This document shows, in pieces, positions 12,001 through 22,110 of a stretch of 64,000 nt of DNA. The stretch is from positions 5,600,001 through 5,664,000 of the forward strand of contig OX345636.1 of assembly GCA_947044365.1 (NCBI GenBank), in the 5' to 3' direction. The DNA is from Petrosia ficiformis. Lineage: Eukaryota; Porifera; Demospongiae; Haplosclerida; Petrosiidae. Positions within the stretch are counted from its first letter, which is position 1; every line of letters begins with the position of its first letter. The position numbers and the translations under genes were made by a program. Below the pieces are notes generated by a model. It was not told the DNA's origin. It ran no database searches and saw only the letters and a program-made list of their open reading frames with translations.

Positions 12001-14632
12001 CATCTTCATATGTTTCTCTGCTATATACAACCGTTATAAGTATTAATTGCAGTTCTACATTCTCCCTGAGACTTCCTGCTGTTTGAATTTCGAACGTATG
12101 CATTGCAAAATTAAATTGTTAAAATAACCAATGTATTGGTTAGTAAAGTTGCAAGGAATAGCAAAAATTTCAATGATTATGTCATACAGGTTGTTGTGGT
12201 TACATGCTAGATGTTACTATAACATTATATGCCGCCCCAAGTGTATTCTACAATGTTTTTGCAGGTTTCCAAACCCTTCGTTCCCAAAACTGCCAGATAC
12301 AATCACTTTAAACAGTAAACATTAGCAAAAATATGCTTCAAGTGATTTGATTATAAAGTAGTTATGACATTAGTGTGTGTGAATCCATGACCATTAAAAT
12401 AACCCACTAATTGTTAAATCCTTGCAACTGTAATAACCAATAAAACAGCTATTTTAACAGTTTTGTTTTGGCAGTGTGTACTTTTATGCACCATGCCATT
12501 AATTGATCATTGATTGATGTATGCAACTTCCTTAACTATGTATACAATGTATCTCACACAAACATAATATATATAACAGTTTGAACCCGTGGAAAAGGAA
12601 TCATAATGATGGGCCTAAAGAGCATAAAATTTAGAATGAATGAATGTCTCATGCACTGAAAAAAATAAATCATTAAAATAACCATTTTATTGGGTTAGTA
12701 CAGTTGCAATTGGAATATCATGAGTTTCAAATTAGTTTGTCAATTATCATAGAGTATATAGTGGCCATGGCTATATGCATGTATGTTTCTATAACATAAT
12801 GTGCACCAAGTATTGGAAGGTATAAATTAAATTATGTGTTTGCGGGTTTACAAAACCTTTTGAGAGACAGATACAATTACATGTACTTTAGTATAAATTA
12901 TACTAAATCTTTGACATGAAATATGAGTAGACAGCACCTTAAAATTATAGTGATTCAACTATAATGTACAAAGTATTTGTGGTATAAGTATTCCTAACAA
13001 CCAACTAATGGTTAAATCCTTGCAACTGTGCTAACCATTAAATTAGTTATTTTAACTATTTTTTTTTGCAGTGTGAAGCCTAACCCAATCCACTGCATAT
13101 GAGAGGAAAGATCTGGTAGAAGACTATAATTATACATCTACATGTGCATTGAAGCCAAACAGGGTTTTATATCCTCCCTACAATCAGATACAAGTACATG
13201 AGTTAACTACATATTTACTTTACAAATACCTATTGCACTGTATACCCAATGAATCAAAAATTATCTTACATAATTAAAATTTGTGCATTAGTTGATAGTT
13301 AGATTTAGTTTACCATGTCAGTTATATCTTTGTCAGTGTATTACAAAAAGGCCAAATATATAAATGATGTTTGATTTTTGAAAGAAATATTTGTATTAAA
13401 TTTCTGTTGCAATAAATAATGAGAAATACCCGCCCACCAGCATTAATTATTGCTAAACATTGGATGAGAAACTAGAAATCAACAATCTGTGGTCCAAAGA
13501 TGTGACTCTAGTAACAGAATCACGAGAGAGTAAACTGTAACATTATAATAATTTTTTTTTCGTAGCCAGTAGAAGTTAATGTATAGGCTTTTACCAGACC
13601 CTTCCCTTCGTTTGCAGTGTGATTGGTGTGGCTATACTGAACTACATTATACTTGATACTTACCACTTCAAAAAAAGTTCAGCAAATGGCTTCATATCAT
13701 TTCCATGCTCATTACGTATCCTCCATGTCCTAAATTCAGCTACATGGCCAAGAAAGAAACTGCAACATAAAAAGATTAGCTAAGTGATTATGGGGACAAA
13801 AAAATTCAATGTTTGATAAAACCAATGTAGCTAACATGGTTCATATTGAGCTGACGTCACAGTGTGTTTACTACAATAAATAAAACAATTAATTACATAT
13901 TCAGAGCAATGCCAACTCAGTAATGACTGTACTAATAGAATAGTCAGATACAGCACACAAACTTTAACAATGATACTGCATGGAAAGTCTGATGCAGTTA
14001 CCTGAAGAAGTACCCACAATATTTATGTCACTTGTTCAGGCTTACAAATGATGTTTTTGTTTTTATCTCAATATTATAAAGTGTTAAATTACCTTTAGAA
14101 TGGTATATTATACATGTACATCCCAATCAAGATAAATACAAAGCCACAAGTGAATAAACCGTCAAAGTCATTAGCTAATCTTCCATTTTCAGAAAATCAT
14201 TTTTTTATGATAGTTGCATTCCATAAATGTGCTTTAGCAAATGAGGCAACAAAAGCTAGCAAAGCACATAGAGGTCTCCAAGCCTCTCTGGAGGTATCAA
14301 TGGAAAGGTAAGACATTAGTGAGGTTTTGTGTGATGATCGTCAATGTAGCCTATCTTCATTTGTATTTATATTTTAATCCATAAGCCTGGTTTTCTCAGA
14401 GCCTTATATAGTATAATTATTATAATTATAATAATTATGGATACTATTCTAACCTGTTCATAGGAGGTGAAGGAAGATGTGAGTATTGTCTGCGTACCCA
14501 TACTAGATATCCAGTAATCAATAGCACTAATACTGATATTGTAATCATAATAACAAGTACAACTGATACCATAATATTATATAAAGGAAAATAGTCCACC
14601 ATTTCTCCAAACACCTGAAACAGGGAGTCCAT
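1..14632 (-). CDS. Cytochrome P450, CYP46A-like (cholesterol 24-hydroxylase family), 5-prime part of gene
   Basis: Ten exons join in phase (5-prime to 3-prime): 14632-14454, 13759-13664, 11678-11591, 7793-7720, 5557-5471, 5068-4930, 3369-3220, 765-615, 543-481, 427-355, then 39-1, where the window ends; the last is an incomplete eleventh exon. Together they encode about 378 residues. Residues about 18-46 form one membrane anchor, followed by RRQYSHLPSPP, the proline-rich hinge of microsomal P450s. Later landmarks match human CYP46A1 in order: FFLGH, GERLAGQGLL, DYETWKPRRK, ADGKTEVPMKDIL, and the I-helix FFIAGQETT, which carries the oxygen-activating acidic/Thr pair. The ExxR and heme-cysteine motifs must lie left of position 1. 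Every donor is GT and every acceptor AG. An in-frame TAG lies three codons before the chosen ATG. Family known: sterol-hydroxylating ER monooxygenases; the substrate here is unknown. Large introns hold transposons. Confidence 0.9.
355..427 (-). CDS. P450 exon carrying the I-helix AGxxT motif
   Basis: This exon starts inside the glycine codon of AGQETT and runs through GNALAFAVILIL to the S-R codons before the donor at 354-353. It completes the I-helix begun in exon 543-481 (VDDFVIFFIAG). The split glycine codon (G at the end of one exon, GT at the start of the next) restores the reading frame exactly, which supports both splice sites. The Glu-Thr pair is the proton-relay position of classical P450 monooxygenases, so nothing here suggests an inactive enzyme. 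Confidence 0.88.
1000..1190. repeat. Dispersed repeat shared with 55,110-55,310
   Basis: Both places share GGAACTAATAGCT, CAAGGTCCTTTAAAAG, TATAATAGGCTG and ATTACTGAATGCTG in the same order and spacing, with many point differences. Each is followed by an AGGGATA...TTTTTTCT block like the end of the family at 16,786. No ends could be fixed. Confidence 0.55.
1267..1374. mobile_element. Short hairpin element, TGTAGCAC ends
   Basis: TGTAGCACGAGGGTGGGTCA at the left is matched by an imperfect inverted copy ending GTGCTACA at the right, with a loop containing CACGAGCCAAAGGCGAGTG. About 108 bases in total. It lies in a P450 intron. The 61,244-61,367 hairpin has a similar CACGAG...CGAGTG apex. Confidence 0.6.
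1866..2145. mobile_element. Long-hairpin miniature element, copy 1
   Basis: The two halves are inverted copies: GTAGGGACGTCAAAACCC and AGCATGCAAACAAGAT on the left, matching TTTGCATGTTTTTTGGGTTT and GACATCCCTAA on the right. The ends extend into A-rich AAAATATTTTTCAATGAAAA and its inverted copy. A second copy is at 61,866-62,113. Non-coding; the open frames across it merely reflect the palindrome. It lies in a P450 intron. Confidence 0.75.
2355..2728. mobile_element. Terminal-inverted-repeat miniature element
   Basis: GGTGGATAGAAAACACAAAC and ATGGATTACAGACTGATG at the left match in inverted order CCGTGTTTTCTAGCAACC and TTTGTAATCCGTGATG at the right, with about 45-base arms at roughly 75 percent identity. 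No target duplication is clear. Confidence 0.55.
5761..5790. repeat. Perfect 30-base palindrome
   Basis: GTACATTCCGATACA followed by its exact reverse complement, with no spacer. It lies in the P450 intron between exons 5557-5471 and 7793-7720. Confidence 0.8.
6195..6918. mobile_element. GAGCTTATGAG-ended element, copy 1
   Basis: Left end GAGCTTATGAGTGCTGTGAA and right end GCGGCGCTCATAAGCTC are inverted. Inside the ends, CATCTGTTGTTGAAT and GATTCGACAACAGATG also pair. A second copy in opposite orientation lies at 55,489-55,930 and shares ATGCACAGATTTCC and GGAACATTTCAAATGG in inverted order. No transposase is present. Confidence 0.65.
7812..8692 (+). mobile_element. ATCCCTATAATTGCTTT-ended family, copy 1, with an inserted segment
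   Basis: The element runs from GAGAAAAAAGTATCCCTATA to GGAAAGCAACTATGGAAATG. It matches the copy at 16,786-17,315 along its length except for about 385 extra bases (roughly 8,187-8,570) that begin CCTATTATTCCCAAAGC. That block interrupts the shared ATTGAC...CCCCGGAACTGACG sequence, so it is a later insertion. Lies in the 7,794-11,590 P450 intron. Confidence 0.65.
8777..8986. mobile_element. ATTAGGRTYGGGCAATA-ended miniature element (hAT-like)
   Basis: ATTAGGATTGGGCAATA at the left pairs with the inverted TATTGCCCGACCCTAAT at the right, 15 of 17 bases. The size (210 bases) and GGGCAATA ends suggest a hAT-type miniature element. It seems to sit in an older repeat with GATGTGCGATAC...GTACCGATATTTTC sequence also seen near 3,580. 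Confidence 0.6.
9430..9567 (+). repeat. Two-copy direct tandem repeat
   Basis: GGCAGCAATAC, GTTGTAT/GTTGTATT, CACATCCCTGTA and CATGCATATTGTGATATTT each occur twice in the same order about 70-75 bases apart. Confidence 0.6.
9623..9986. mobile_element. CACTGCAAAA...CAGTG miniature element, copy A
   Basis: The left end CACTGCAAAAATAAAATTG, followed by TTAAAATAAC and AGTGCAGTTGCA, is inverted at the right end (TTGCAACTGCAC, TTTTTAACAATTC, CAGTG). Several related copies occur in the window: 12,101-12,476, 12,654-13,073, the longer 10,301-11,373, and decayed ones near 57,730-58,047, 58,953-59,430 and 59,634. Confidence 0.7.
10430..10600. repeat. Inverted repeat of ACACCCTACTACC units
   Basis: ACACCCTACTACCATATAAA followed by GAGGCTGTTATTGATAAC at 10,430-10,468 is exactly inverted at 10,527-10,565. 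Directly after comes TATTGGTATGTAC and its inverse, then ACACCCTACTACC again; another copy of that phrase is at about 10,697-10,722. The structure could form a large cruciform. Confidence 0.8.
10784..11248 (-). mobile_element. hAT transposon remnant with 8-bp target duplication CTATATTA
   Basis: Ends TAAGGATGTG and the inverted CACATCCTTA are flanked on both sides by CTATATTA (10,776-10,783 and 11,249-11,256), the eight-base duplication typical of hAT elements. The 465-base interior keeps a frameshifted piece of a BED zinc finger and the ATCACTATATTGATATTATC-type subterminal sequence. Confidence 0.85.
10830..11025 (-). pseudogene. hAT transposase BED-finger fragment
   Basis: On the minus strand, AKSKIWQLF is followed after a frameshift by EVICHLCKEHLPYNGNLTNQ and CYMEEHKAL. 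This is the CxxC...H BED finger at the N-terminus of ZBED-type hAT transposases. Everything after the finger, including the catalytic core, is missing. It lies inside the 465-base hAT remnant, which explains the deletion. Confidence 0.75.
11797..12613 (+). mobile_element. ATCCCTATAATTGCTTT-ended family, copy 2, interrupted
   Basis: Begins GGTATCCCTACGATTACTTT, carries the family's GTTTCTCTAC, CACAGATCTTTGA and GTACTCCTTCAAGG landmarks, and resumes at TTTTATGCACCATGCCATTA after an inserted CACTGCAAAA-type element at 12,101-12,476. Ends near GTGGAAAAGGAATCATAATG. The insertion is therefore younger than this copy. Confidence 0.65.
12101..12476. mobile_element. CACTGCAAAA...CAGTG miniature element, copy B (nested)
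   Basis: Left CATTGCAAAATTAAATTG, TTAAAATAACC, TTGGTTAGTAAAGTTGCAAG; right inverted TTGCAACTG, AACCAATAAA, ATTTTAACAG, GGCAGTG. It splits the 11,797-12,613 element. Confidence 0.7.
12654..13073. mobile_element. CACTGCAAAA...CAGTG miniature element, copy C
   Basis: Left CACTGAAAAAAATAAATC, TTAAAATAACC, GTACAGTTGCAATTGG; right inverted CTTGCAACTGTGCTAACC, TTATTTTAACTA, TTTTTGCAGTG. Same family as copies A and B; 420 bases. Confidence 0.7.
14454..14632 (-). CDS. First coding exon of the P450: membrane anchor and proline hinge
   Basis: The exon encodes MDSLFQVFGEMVDYFPLYNI, then a run of about 25 Val/Ile/Leu/Met residues, then VWVRRQYSHLPSPPMN. This is the layout of an ER-anchored P450 N-terminus: short luminal end, one transmembrane helix, basic stop-transfer residues, then the hinge. 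The exon ends with AG of a split Ser codon that is completed by exon 13759-13664. A stop codon lies in frame just upstream, so the ATG is well placed unless a non-coding exon precedes it. Confidence 0.85.
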
Positions 14633-14886
14633 TACAATCTATGAAGTTAACACACACAGCAATACAAAACAAGAAGTCATACATGTGTAGTTGTGGGGAT
14701 TATATTATACCTGTTTAATGTATATACAAATATATAAAATTAGGATTCTGTTGGTAAAGATGACTTCCTGTTTTGTATAGCTGTGGTTGTTAACAGTAAA
14801 CAAACAAAATTCCCAGAACACATAGCTACCTACACAATACTGCATAATATTGGGTTAATCATTGATTATTAACTAGTGGTTATTAA

Positions 14887-15478
14887 GGTAGTACTAGGGA
14901 GTGGGCGGATGCGACTCCAATCAGTTTCAAAATAGAATATTATATAATATGATTCTAACCTGGTGTAATAGCAACCTTCATATCGTCTGATCTTCTTTAT
15001 ATCTGTCTGTATGTGTGAGAGTGTTGCAAAAATCTCCATTTTTGCAATCGCAATAAGTACAAAACGGAGAAAGCCACGCCCACCAATCATGGCATGCACC
15101 AAGTACAATGCATTTTGAGAAAACAAATAGAGCCGTTTTCTGAAAATTCATTTTACTTTTATAGTTACAAGAGGCTGAAGAAAGCTGAATTCTGTAGCTT
15201 TTCAGTGAAACCATAAAATCTACCTTTCTAGGCACTATCAAACTCGGATCTTTCTCAGAGAGCAACTACAGTTACCCTGCCAGGGTTTCCCACCCACTGC
15301 CCCCTCCACCACCCAAATGAAAATAAACTATCAGTGAAAACATTTAGGCCCAATAATTATACCCCCGGGTGGGTGTGGCTTCCAAAAGATACAGAATTGA
15401 ACCAGATTGTATGCAGCAAGAAGCTGGCAAAACTAGAAACCGATTGGAGTTTCATCTACCCCTCCCCTTAGTACAACC
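14887..15478. mobile_element. TTAA-flanked miniature element, copy 1
   Basis: GGTAGTACTAGGGAGTGGGC at the left is inverted at the right as CCCTCCCCTTAGTACAACC, and both ends are flanked by TTAA (14,883-14,886; 15,479-15,482). TTAA duplication is the mark of piggyBac and Kolobok-type transposition. Sister copies lie at 49,437-49,946 and 56,058-56,700. All three contain the same short frame of uncertain meaning. The element sits upstream of the P450 start. Confidence 0.8.
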
Positions 15479-16628
15479 TTAACTAGTGGTGGGTGATACA
15501 ATACCGACTAGTTTGGGAATCAGTATCGAGTATACCGATACTTGATAATGTGCATAATAGATAAAAATTTAATGTCAAATTTTATACAAATTAAATTCAG
15601 TTAAAAATGTGGTCAGATTAAAATAGAGGGCCCCTAGAGTGGTTAAGTGACTGCATATAAACATCTGAGTTGACTTTTCAGACATGTAAACTGTGATTAT
15701 CGTTACTACTCGTTAGAAGATGGCAAGTGAAAGTGCACTGCTTTTTAAAACTGTTATTGTTACTCTTTTGTCTTTTTAAACTACATATGACGTTCCTGGA
15801 AGATTTTTATAAATTGTGAGGAATGGAGAGACTTCCCAAATCTGGTCTGTAGGCAAGAGAGTGCATCAATTCATGTGAAAAGGTAACTACTGCTTCTTTT
15901 CTGCCTCATCTTCAAAGTAACCCTGAAGTCTTAGTAAAACTGTCTCAAAAAGGGGAGGAGTCTGGCTCACGAGACTAGTCATTTCTTTGAATGTCTGGCA
16001 GTTTGTCCAAGTATATATTTTACTTGATCTGCGTCAGACTGCGTGTAGTCTTAAACCATGGAGAGGCTGTAGTATTCTTATGCCTATGCAGACAGAACCA
16101 ATTACAACCCCTTGCATAACATATTGCACAGGATTAAATGCCTACATTACTAAAAGATTATATTCGCTGGGTCATGCATAGTCTCTTGGGCCAAACGTTC
16201 GCCATAGACAATTAGCACATTCATTGAATTATCAGCTATCCCTCTCTGGCAAACATCTGTCCCGTGAGACTAGGTTATGCATTGAGAACATGAAGTGTTG
16301 ATTGAACATGATGTATACCTATGTTGAACGTAGCATCAGTGCAACTAAAATCATATGTAATAAATTTAATATTGAAAATAATAAAATCAAACGCTAATTA
16401 TAATAATTATCTGATAAAGGTATTAAGCAAGACTTTAAATGAAAACAAAAAATAGCCAAAATGGATATTAATTATTATAGATGAATGATAAATGACAAAA
16501 TAAAATTATTAATGATTATTAGTGCAATCTAATAAAACTACCAACAATGAAGATATCATAACACTCGTTACTATTAATAGAACAAACATATAGTTAGTTC
16601 AGAATACATGTAATTAACATGTGTTGTT

Positions 16629-16634
16629 TTTATT
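16629..16634 (-). terminator. Candidate SHOC2 polyadenylation signal
   Basis: AATAAA on the minus strand lies about 70 bases after the SHOC2 stop codon. In this AT-rich DNA such hexamers are frequent by chance, so position is the only support. Confidence 0.4.
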
Positions 16635-16702
16635 ATTTAAAATTAGCAAAAAAAATAGAATATAATTTAAAACAAAAATTGCTGTTGGTGAATGTAGTAA
16701 AA

Positions 16703-16741
16703 TTATCGTAGACCACGATATGGACCTTGGAATTTGAGATG
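16703..16741 (-). CDS. SHOC2: SHOC2 terminal exon (39 bases including stop)
   Basis: The exon reads [12 protein letters not shown] then TAA, matching the vertebrate C-terminus FLKMQGPYRAMV. The acceptor is TTTCTCTTTACAG, and the previous exon ends after IIQ in phase 0. A 2.4-kb intron rich in transposons separates it from exon 15. If the exon 15 donor at 19115-19114 were not used, translation would run on for about 20 unrelated residues and stop at 19047. An AATAAA on the minus strand at 16634-16629 is a fair poly(A) signal about 70 bases past the stop. Confidence 0.9.
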   Translation of the reverse strand, partial: HLKFQGPYRGLR

Positions 16742-17226
16742 CTGTAAAGAGAAATGTATCTAACTTTATAAGAAACAAGTGTATATAGAGAAAAAACATC
16801 CCTATATTTGCTTTGTGATGACTATGTATTAAGCATTGCTGATGGCACTAGTGTTTCTACCTTTCGGTGTACTCGAAAGCTAGGGCCTGAAGAAGTAAGT
16901 GTAAGCCTGATTGCAGTCTAAATACACAGATCTTTGATGAACTGACTGAAGTACTCCTTCAAGGTTCTAAAATGATGACTTCCTCGTGTCTGAAACTCAA
17001 CAACTTATCATACTTACTTGTTAAAGATTCCTCCATAATATGTATACTGTTTCTCTGCTATATACAACAGTTATTAGCAGTTTCACATTCTTTCTGAAGC
17101 TTCCTGGTTGCTCTGTTGCTCAAACGCGCGTTCTTTTATGCACCACGCCCATTAATTGACTGAGCCCCCAGGAATGACGCAACTTCCTTAACTACATATA
17201 CAATGCATAGTCGTGCAAGTGACACA

Positions 17227-17265
<39 letters not shown>

Positions 17266-20200
17266 GATACATGTACAATAAACCCCGTGGAAAGCAATTA
17301 TAGGGATGGCCCTACGGGCCCTAAATATTCCTTTTAGAATTTGAAGATTGTGTTTGTGAGTGCTGGAAGGCAGGATTGGGCAATTATTGAATGAACACCA
17401 GGCTATGTCAAACCCTTGCCACTGTAGCACAGTAAATAGTATGAATGTTAGTATTGTTTTAGTTTGACAATAATGACCACATTTATTTACAGTTATAGTA
17501 TCACTTGATTATCAAAATTTCATTTACTAAAGCAATTTCAGGCTTACTAAAAGGGTTTAGTTTTAGTTAACTAACTAAAAGTGCTATTATTGGCCATTTT
17601 TTCATTTTAGTTATCGCAATAAACTCATAATCTAAAAGTCAAAATGCTTTACTAAAAGTTGTTTTAGTTATAGTTATAAGTTAAGTAAAACAACACCAGT
17701 ATATGTACATTATTGTTGATTTCACTAAAAGGGGTTTAGTTACATTTACAGTACCTGACTATATTAAGTTTACATACTATGATGAGAACTATACTTTAAT
17801 AAGGTGATAGTCAACTGTACTTCTAAGTAGTACTATAGTACTACTTTGTACTGTAATCATAGTAATGTGTGAATTTCCTTTACATTTGTATGTGATAGCA
17901 TAGTACTAAGGTGTAATACTGTGTAGTACATTCGAAGTACAGTGTACTTCACTCACAAAGTACACTGAAGTCAATGGAAGTACAGTGATAGTATGTAAAC
18001 TTAATAATGTCAGGTACTGTACATGTAACTGGGCCTACTCTCGCTCAATCATGTAGTTAGTTATAATTACTGTACTGTATTTTTATGGTCTACAAGTCCA
18101 TCATTATGATTGCTTTCCATGTACAGGGCTTTAGCTACAATAGAGGACATAAAAACGTTAACGTTTCGAAATCGTTCTCTGATTTGTTCCATTTTTACGA
18201 TTGTGATCATTTTAAAAAATGATTGAACCATTAAAGCAATCTTTGCACAAATGCATTTCAACAAGAAATCACATGAACGCCAAATATTGGGTCGCCGCTG
18301 ACTACTACATTTTCAAACACTCGCCTTGCTGCTTTCTTACAGCTAACGAAGCATGTTTTTGGTATCTATGGCTTTCTCTTCTGTCTAAATATGTGAGTAA
18401 AAAGTCATCGCAGTTTAAAATGCATAGATTATACAAGGTTGTACAGAGGTGGGTGTTGCCCGTGGTACTACTATACTTTCAAACGCTCGCATTAGAATCT
18501 TTCTGGTGATAACAAAGCATAAGTTTGATTTGTTAACAACTCTTCTGTCCAGCAAATTAAGTCAGAATCTTCAGTCTGATAAAATACGAGAGTTATGGAG
18601 CTGAAAAAAATTAGATATAAAGTGTTCCGCCCACACACATTTTTAGGGTAAACAAAAATGCCTATTTTAATTATTATATTTACTATACCATCAGCATCAT
18701 TTTAAAAAACGATTGCAACCGTAATTAGGAACGTTAACTTTTTTATGTCCTCTACTGTATGTAATAAATTATTACTATAGCAGACTTACAATTTAGTGAC
18801 AGTTTACTAAACCTAAGAGTTGCAACGCCCTACTAAAAGGGGTTTTAGTTATCGTTAACTCAACATTAAAATGAAGTGTCTATTTTCAGCCTTCGTCCCA
18901 GTACTATATAAGACATATGCAACCCAATTTGGAAACACTACACTTTTGCACATGTAATAATTTTGCACAGGAAGTGAATGAAATTTGGTACTCAGGAAAA
19001 CCAACCAATGCCTCCTGTATAAAATGGCCCAAATGTAAGCATTTGCTCAAAAGTATTGTACCACAAGTGTGGTTTTCCCAAACAGGATGACATACATGTA
19101 TATTGATTCATATACCTGTATAATTGCAGATGGTCCACCGTCCACCACATGAGGCGGTAACCTACTCAGAGGACATCCCTCAACTGACATAAGTGCGAGA
19201 CGTTTACACAAGGCTAACTCATACGGTAGAGACTGTAGGTTAGGATTATCATTGAGGTAGAGTTCTTCAAGGTTCTCTAGGGTACCAATTTCTGCAGGAA
19301 TTTCTAGAAGGTTGTTCTCTCCAGCACTTAGATGTTTAAGGTTCACTAGAAGACTAATGGATAGATAATAAAAGAAAAATATTAGTGAAAAAGATTGATG
19401 TTAGTTTTATAAATATTATCTTGTCAAAAATATTATCTTTCATTTGGCATCGTTCAGTCAGACATTCATTGAACTATCAGCCTGATTGAACTCAAAGAAC
19501 TTTTAAGCACAAGCATTTTGTATGTGATTTTATAATTTATTGAGTATGTTAATAATGTTTATACACGCGTTCACAGCCTCAAGCACCTTGAAAGTGTCAG
19601 TATCAGGACAGTAAGACAGGATTCGTTCCAGCCTTACTTTCAGCTTGTTTTCACATGCAAAATGTACTGTTAAACTATTTTTAGTGCTAGAAATTATATC
19701 CGACTCAATCGGCAGGTAGTTTTTGGAGGTTGGCATTGGCCGCCATTGAGATTGATAATCTTCACCAGTGTTCATATATGCACAGAGCCTTTTAAATAAC
19801 TTTGAGGTCTGTCTTTAACTATTTTCGAGGTCAGCTGCAAGGCTTTAAACCTTGGCTACACAGTTTCAAAATGTTTGTTAAAACAGTGAAAATTTTTGTT
19901 ATCGTCCACTACTCTTGTATTAATTGAAGATGTGGCTTCCGCTTTGCTCTTTAAAGCGCAATGTATAACACACATTGCGGGAAACACTGTGTAGAATAGT
20001 GGTACCAAGAATCATAGCTAGTCAAGATACATGTACACTGTACATGTTATATATACTGACCCTAATCCACGAGGTAGATTTGTTATTCTGTTTGATTGAA
20101 CATTCAGTTTTGTTAACTCTCTAAGATAACCTGTATAACATAATTATCATTCATTATACAATATAATTACCATACAGTACATTATCCCATACAGTACCGT

Positions 20201-21060
20201 ACTGTCGTGTAGTATGCTGAGAGTAGTATAGTGTAGTGCGCTGTACTGTACTGTAGCACATGTAGTGTAGTACAATGTGGTGTAGTATAATTTACTGTAT
20301 TATACTGTACTGTAGCATACTAATTACTAAAGCATACTGTACTGTACTGTAGCATAATGTAGTGTACTATACTGCAGTGTAGTGTATTAAAGGTACACTA
20401 TAGTGTAGTGTACTACATTGCACTTTTAGATAATGTACTTTTTTTTTTACAGTGCAGTGTAGTATAATGTACTACACTGCACTGTAGTGTAGTGTACTAT
20501 ACTGTAGTGTAGCGTATTAAAGGATAGCATAGTGTAGTGTACTATACTGTACTGTAATGTAGTGTAGTATATATTAATTACTGAAGTGTACTGTACAGTA
20601 GTGTAATGTACATGTACTATACTGCGCTGTAGTGTCATTCGTGTACAGTACATGTAATATATACAAAAGTGTATTATACTGTAGTACAGTGTAGTATATT
20701 GTATACTGTACATGTACTGTAGTGTAGTGTAGTGTAATGTGAATACCGTACTGTACAATGTAGTATAGTGTGCATAGCACATACATGTACACATGTAAAT
20801 GTACATGTAAGTTAGATAGATGTACATGTAAGTTAGCAGTGTTTGAAGGTAAGCATATAAAGATTAGTGTCATTTATCACTAAAAAACGACTATGAGTAA
20901 AACTTAATTAATTATCACTCACTTATTTCTGTTGCTAGATATTCCAATCTATTACCTTCTAAATCCAACTCATGAAGATTGCGTAATGCAGATATACCTT
21001 TAGGTAAAGTCTAGAGAAAAAGACAAAGAGAAATACAGAGAGAAAGAAAGACATCAAGAG

Positions 21061-21099
<39 letters not shown>

Positions 21100-22032
21100 T
21101 TGTAAAGATACATGTGTAATCTAATAACCGAAAGTTAAAAAAAAGGAGCCATAAATATAAACATAAAGTGTAATTAATAAACATACATGTACATTGTAGG
21201 GCTGCAACGAATATTCACTCCGTCCGGATATTCGTTTAATGTTTGCGCATGCGTAGAAATTGAACACGTGAAATTATAATTGCAATGAAATGGCCGCGGA
21301 GAAGTTTCTTGCTCCGTGATACCGGCTTTCTACGCCTGTAGAGTACTGATTGGATAGTTTAACCAACTTTAGCTGTTGTTATAAACATCTATAGCAACTG
21401 GTAACAGCAAAATGGGGAGCTAATATTTGATATCTCACTAGAAACAAGTTATAACAAAATTTCTTTGAAAGCAAGTGAATATCCGGATATTCGTTCGTTA
21501 AACGTTCGTTGAATATCCGGATACCAAAAACTACTATTCGTTGCAGCCCTAGTATATTGTATCACAAGCATACATGTACATGTACATACACATTATACAT
21601 GTACATGTACATGTATATGCACATTATACATGTACATGTACATGTATGTACTATAGTACGTACAGAAAAGACTGAATATACATGCAATGTCCTGCATACA
21701 CTAGTATACATGTACATCACAACATTTATATGTGGCTCATTTTACATTAGGCAGGGACATGTAAAACTCACTCTGATAGAGTTCTGGGCCAGTACCAATA
21801 TCTCGAGTCTTGTTAATTCTTGAATTTCTTCAGGAAGAACAGCTAACTGATTAGAAGCAAGATTTAGTTCTGTAAGAGTAACCCACGAACCAAAATCTAA
21901 ATGAGACAGAGAGAGAGAGAGAGGGAGGGAGGGAGGAAAGAGAGAGAGAGACAGAGAGATAGAGACAGAGACGAAGAGGGAGGGAGGGAAAGAGAGAGAG
22001 TGAGAGATAGAGACAGAGAGGGAGGAAGGGAA

Positions 22033-22110
<78 letters not shown>

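Larger units (their letters stand above)
14633..16702. other. Spacer between P450 start and SHOC2 end
   Basis: Contains the TTAA element at 14,887-15,478 and a 15,490-15,560 segment with GGTGATACAATACCGACTAG and CCGATACTTG, like a decayed hAT end. Two CACGAGACTAG / CGTGAGACTAGG phrases near 15,969 and 16,263 are in opposite order. I see no coding region and no clear promoter motif for the P450. Confidence 0.5.

Noticed and set aside
18138..18757. 96-codon plus frame at 18,219-18,509
   Set aside because: It lies inside a TA-flanked miniature element and matches its non-coding tandem unit.
19047..19115. Alternative SHOC2 C-terminus by reading through the exon 15 donor
   Set aside because: The added residues have no similarity to SHOC2 proteins, and the conserved LKxQGPYR ending is found in phase at 16,741-16,703.
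20447..20873. Tyr/Thr/His-rich frames on the minus strand
   Set aside because: They follow the GTAGTGTA degenerate repeat and show no motif.
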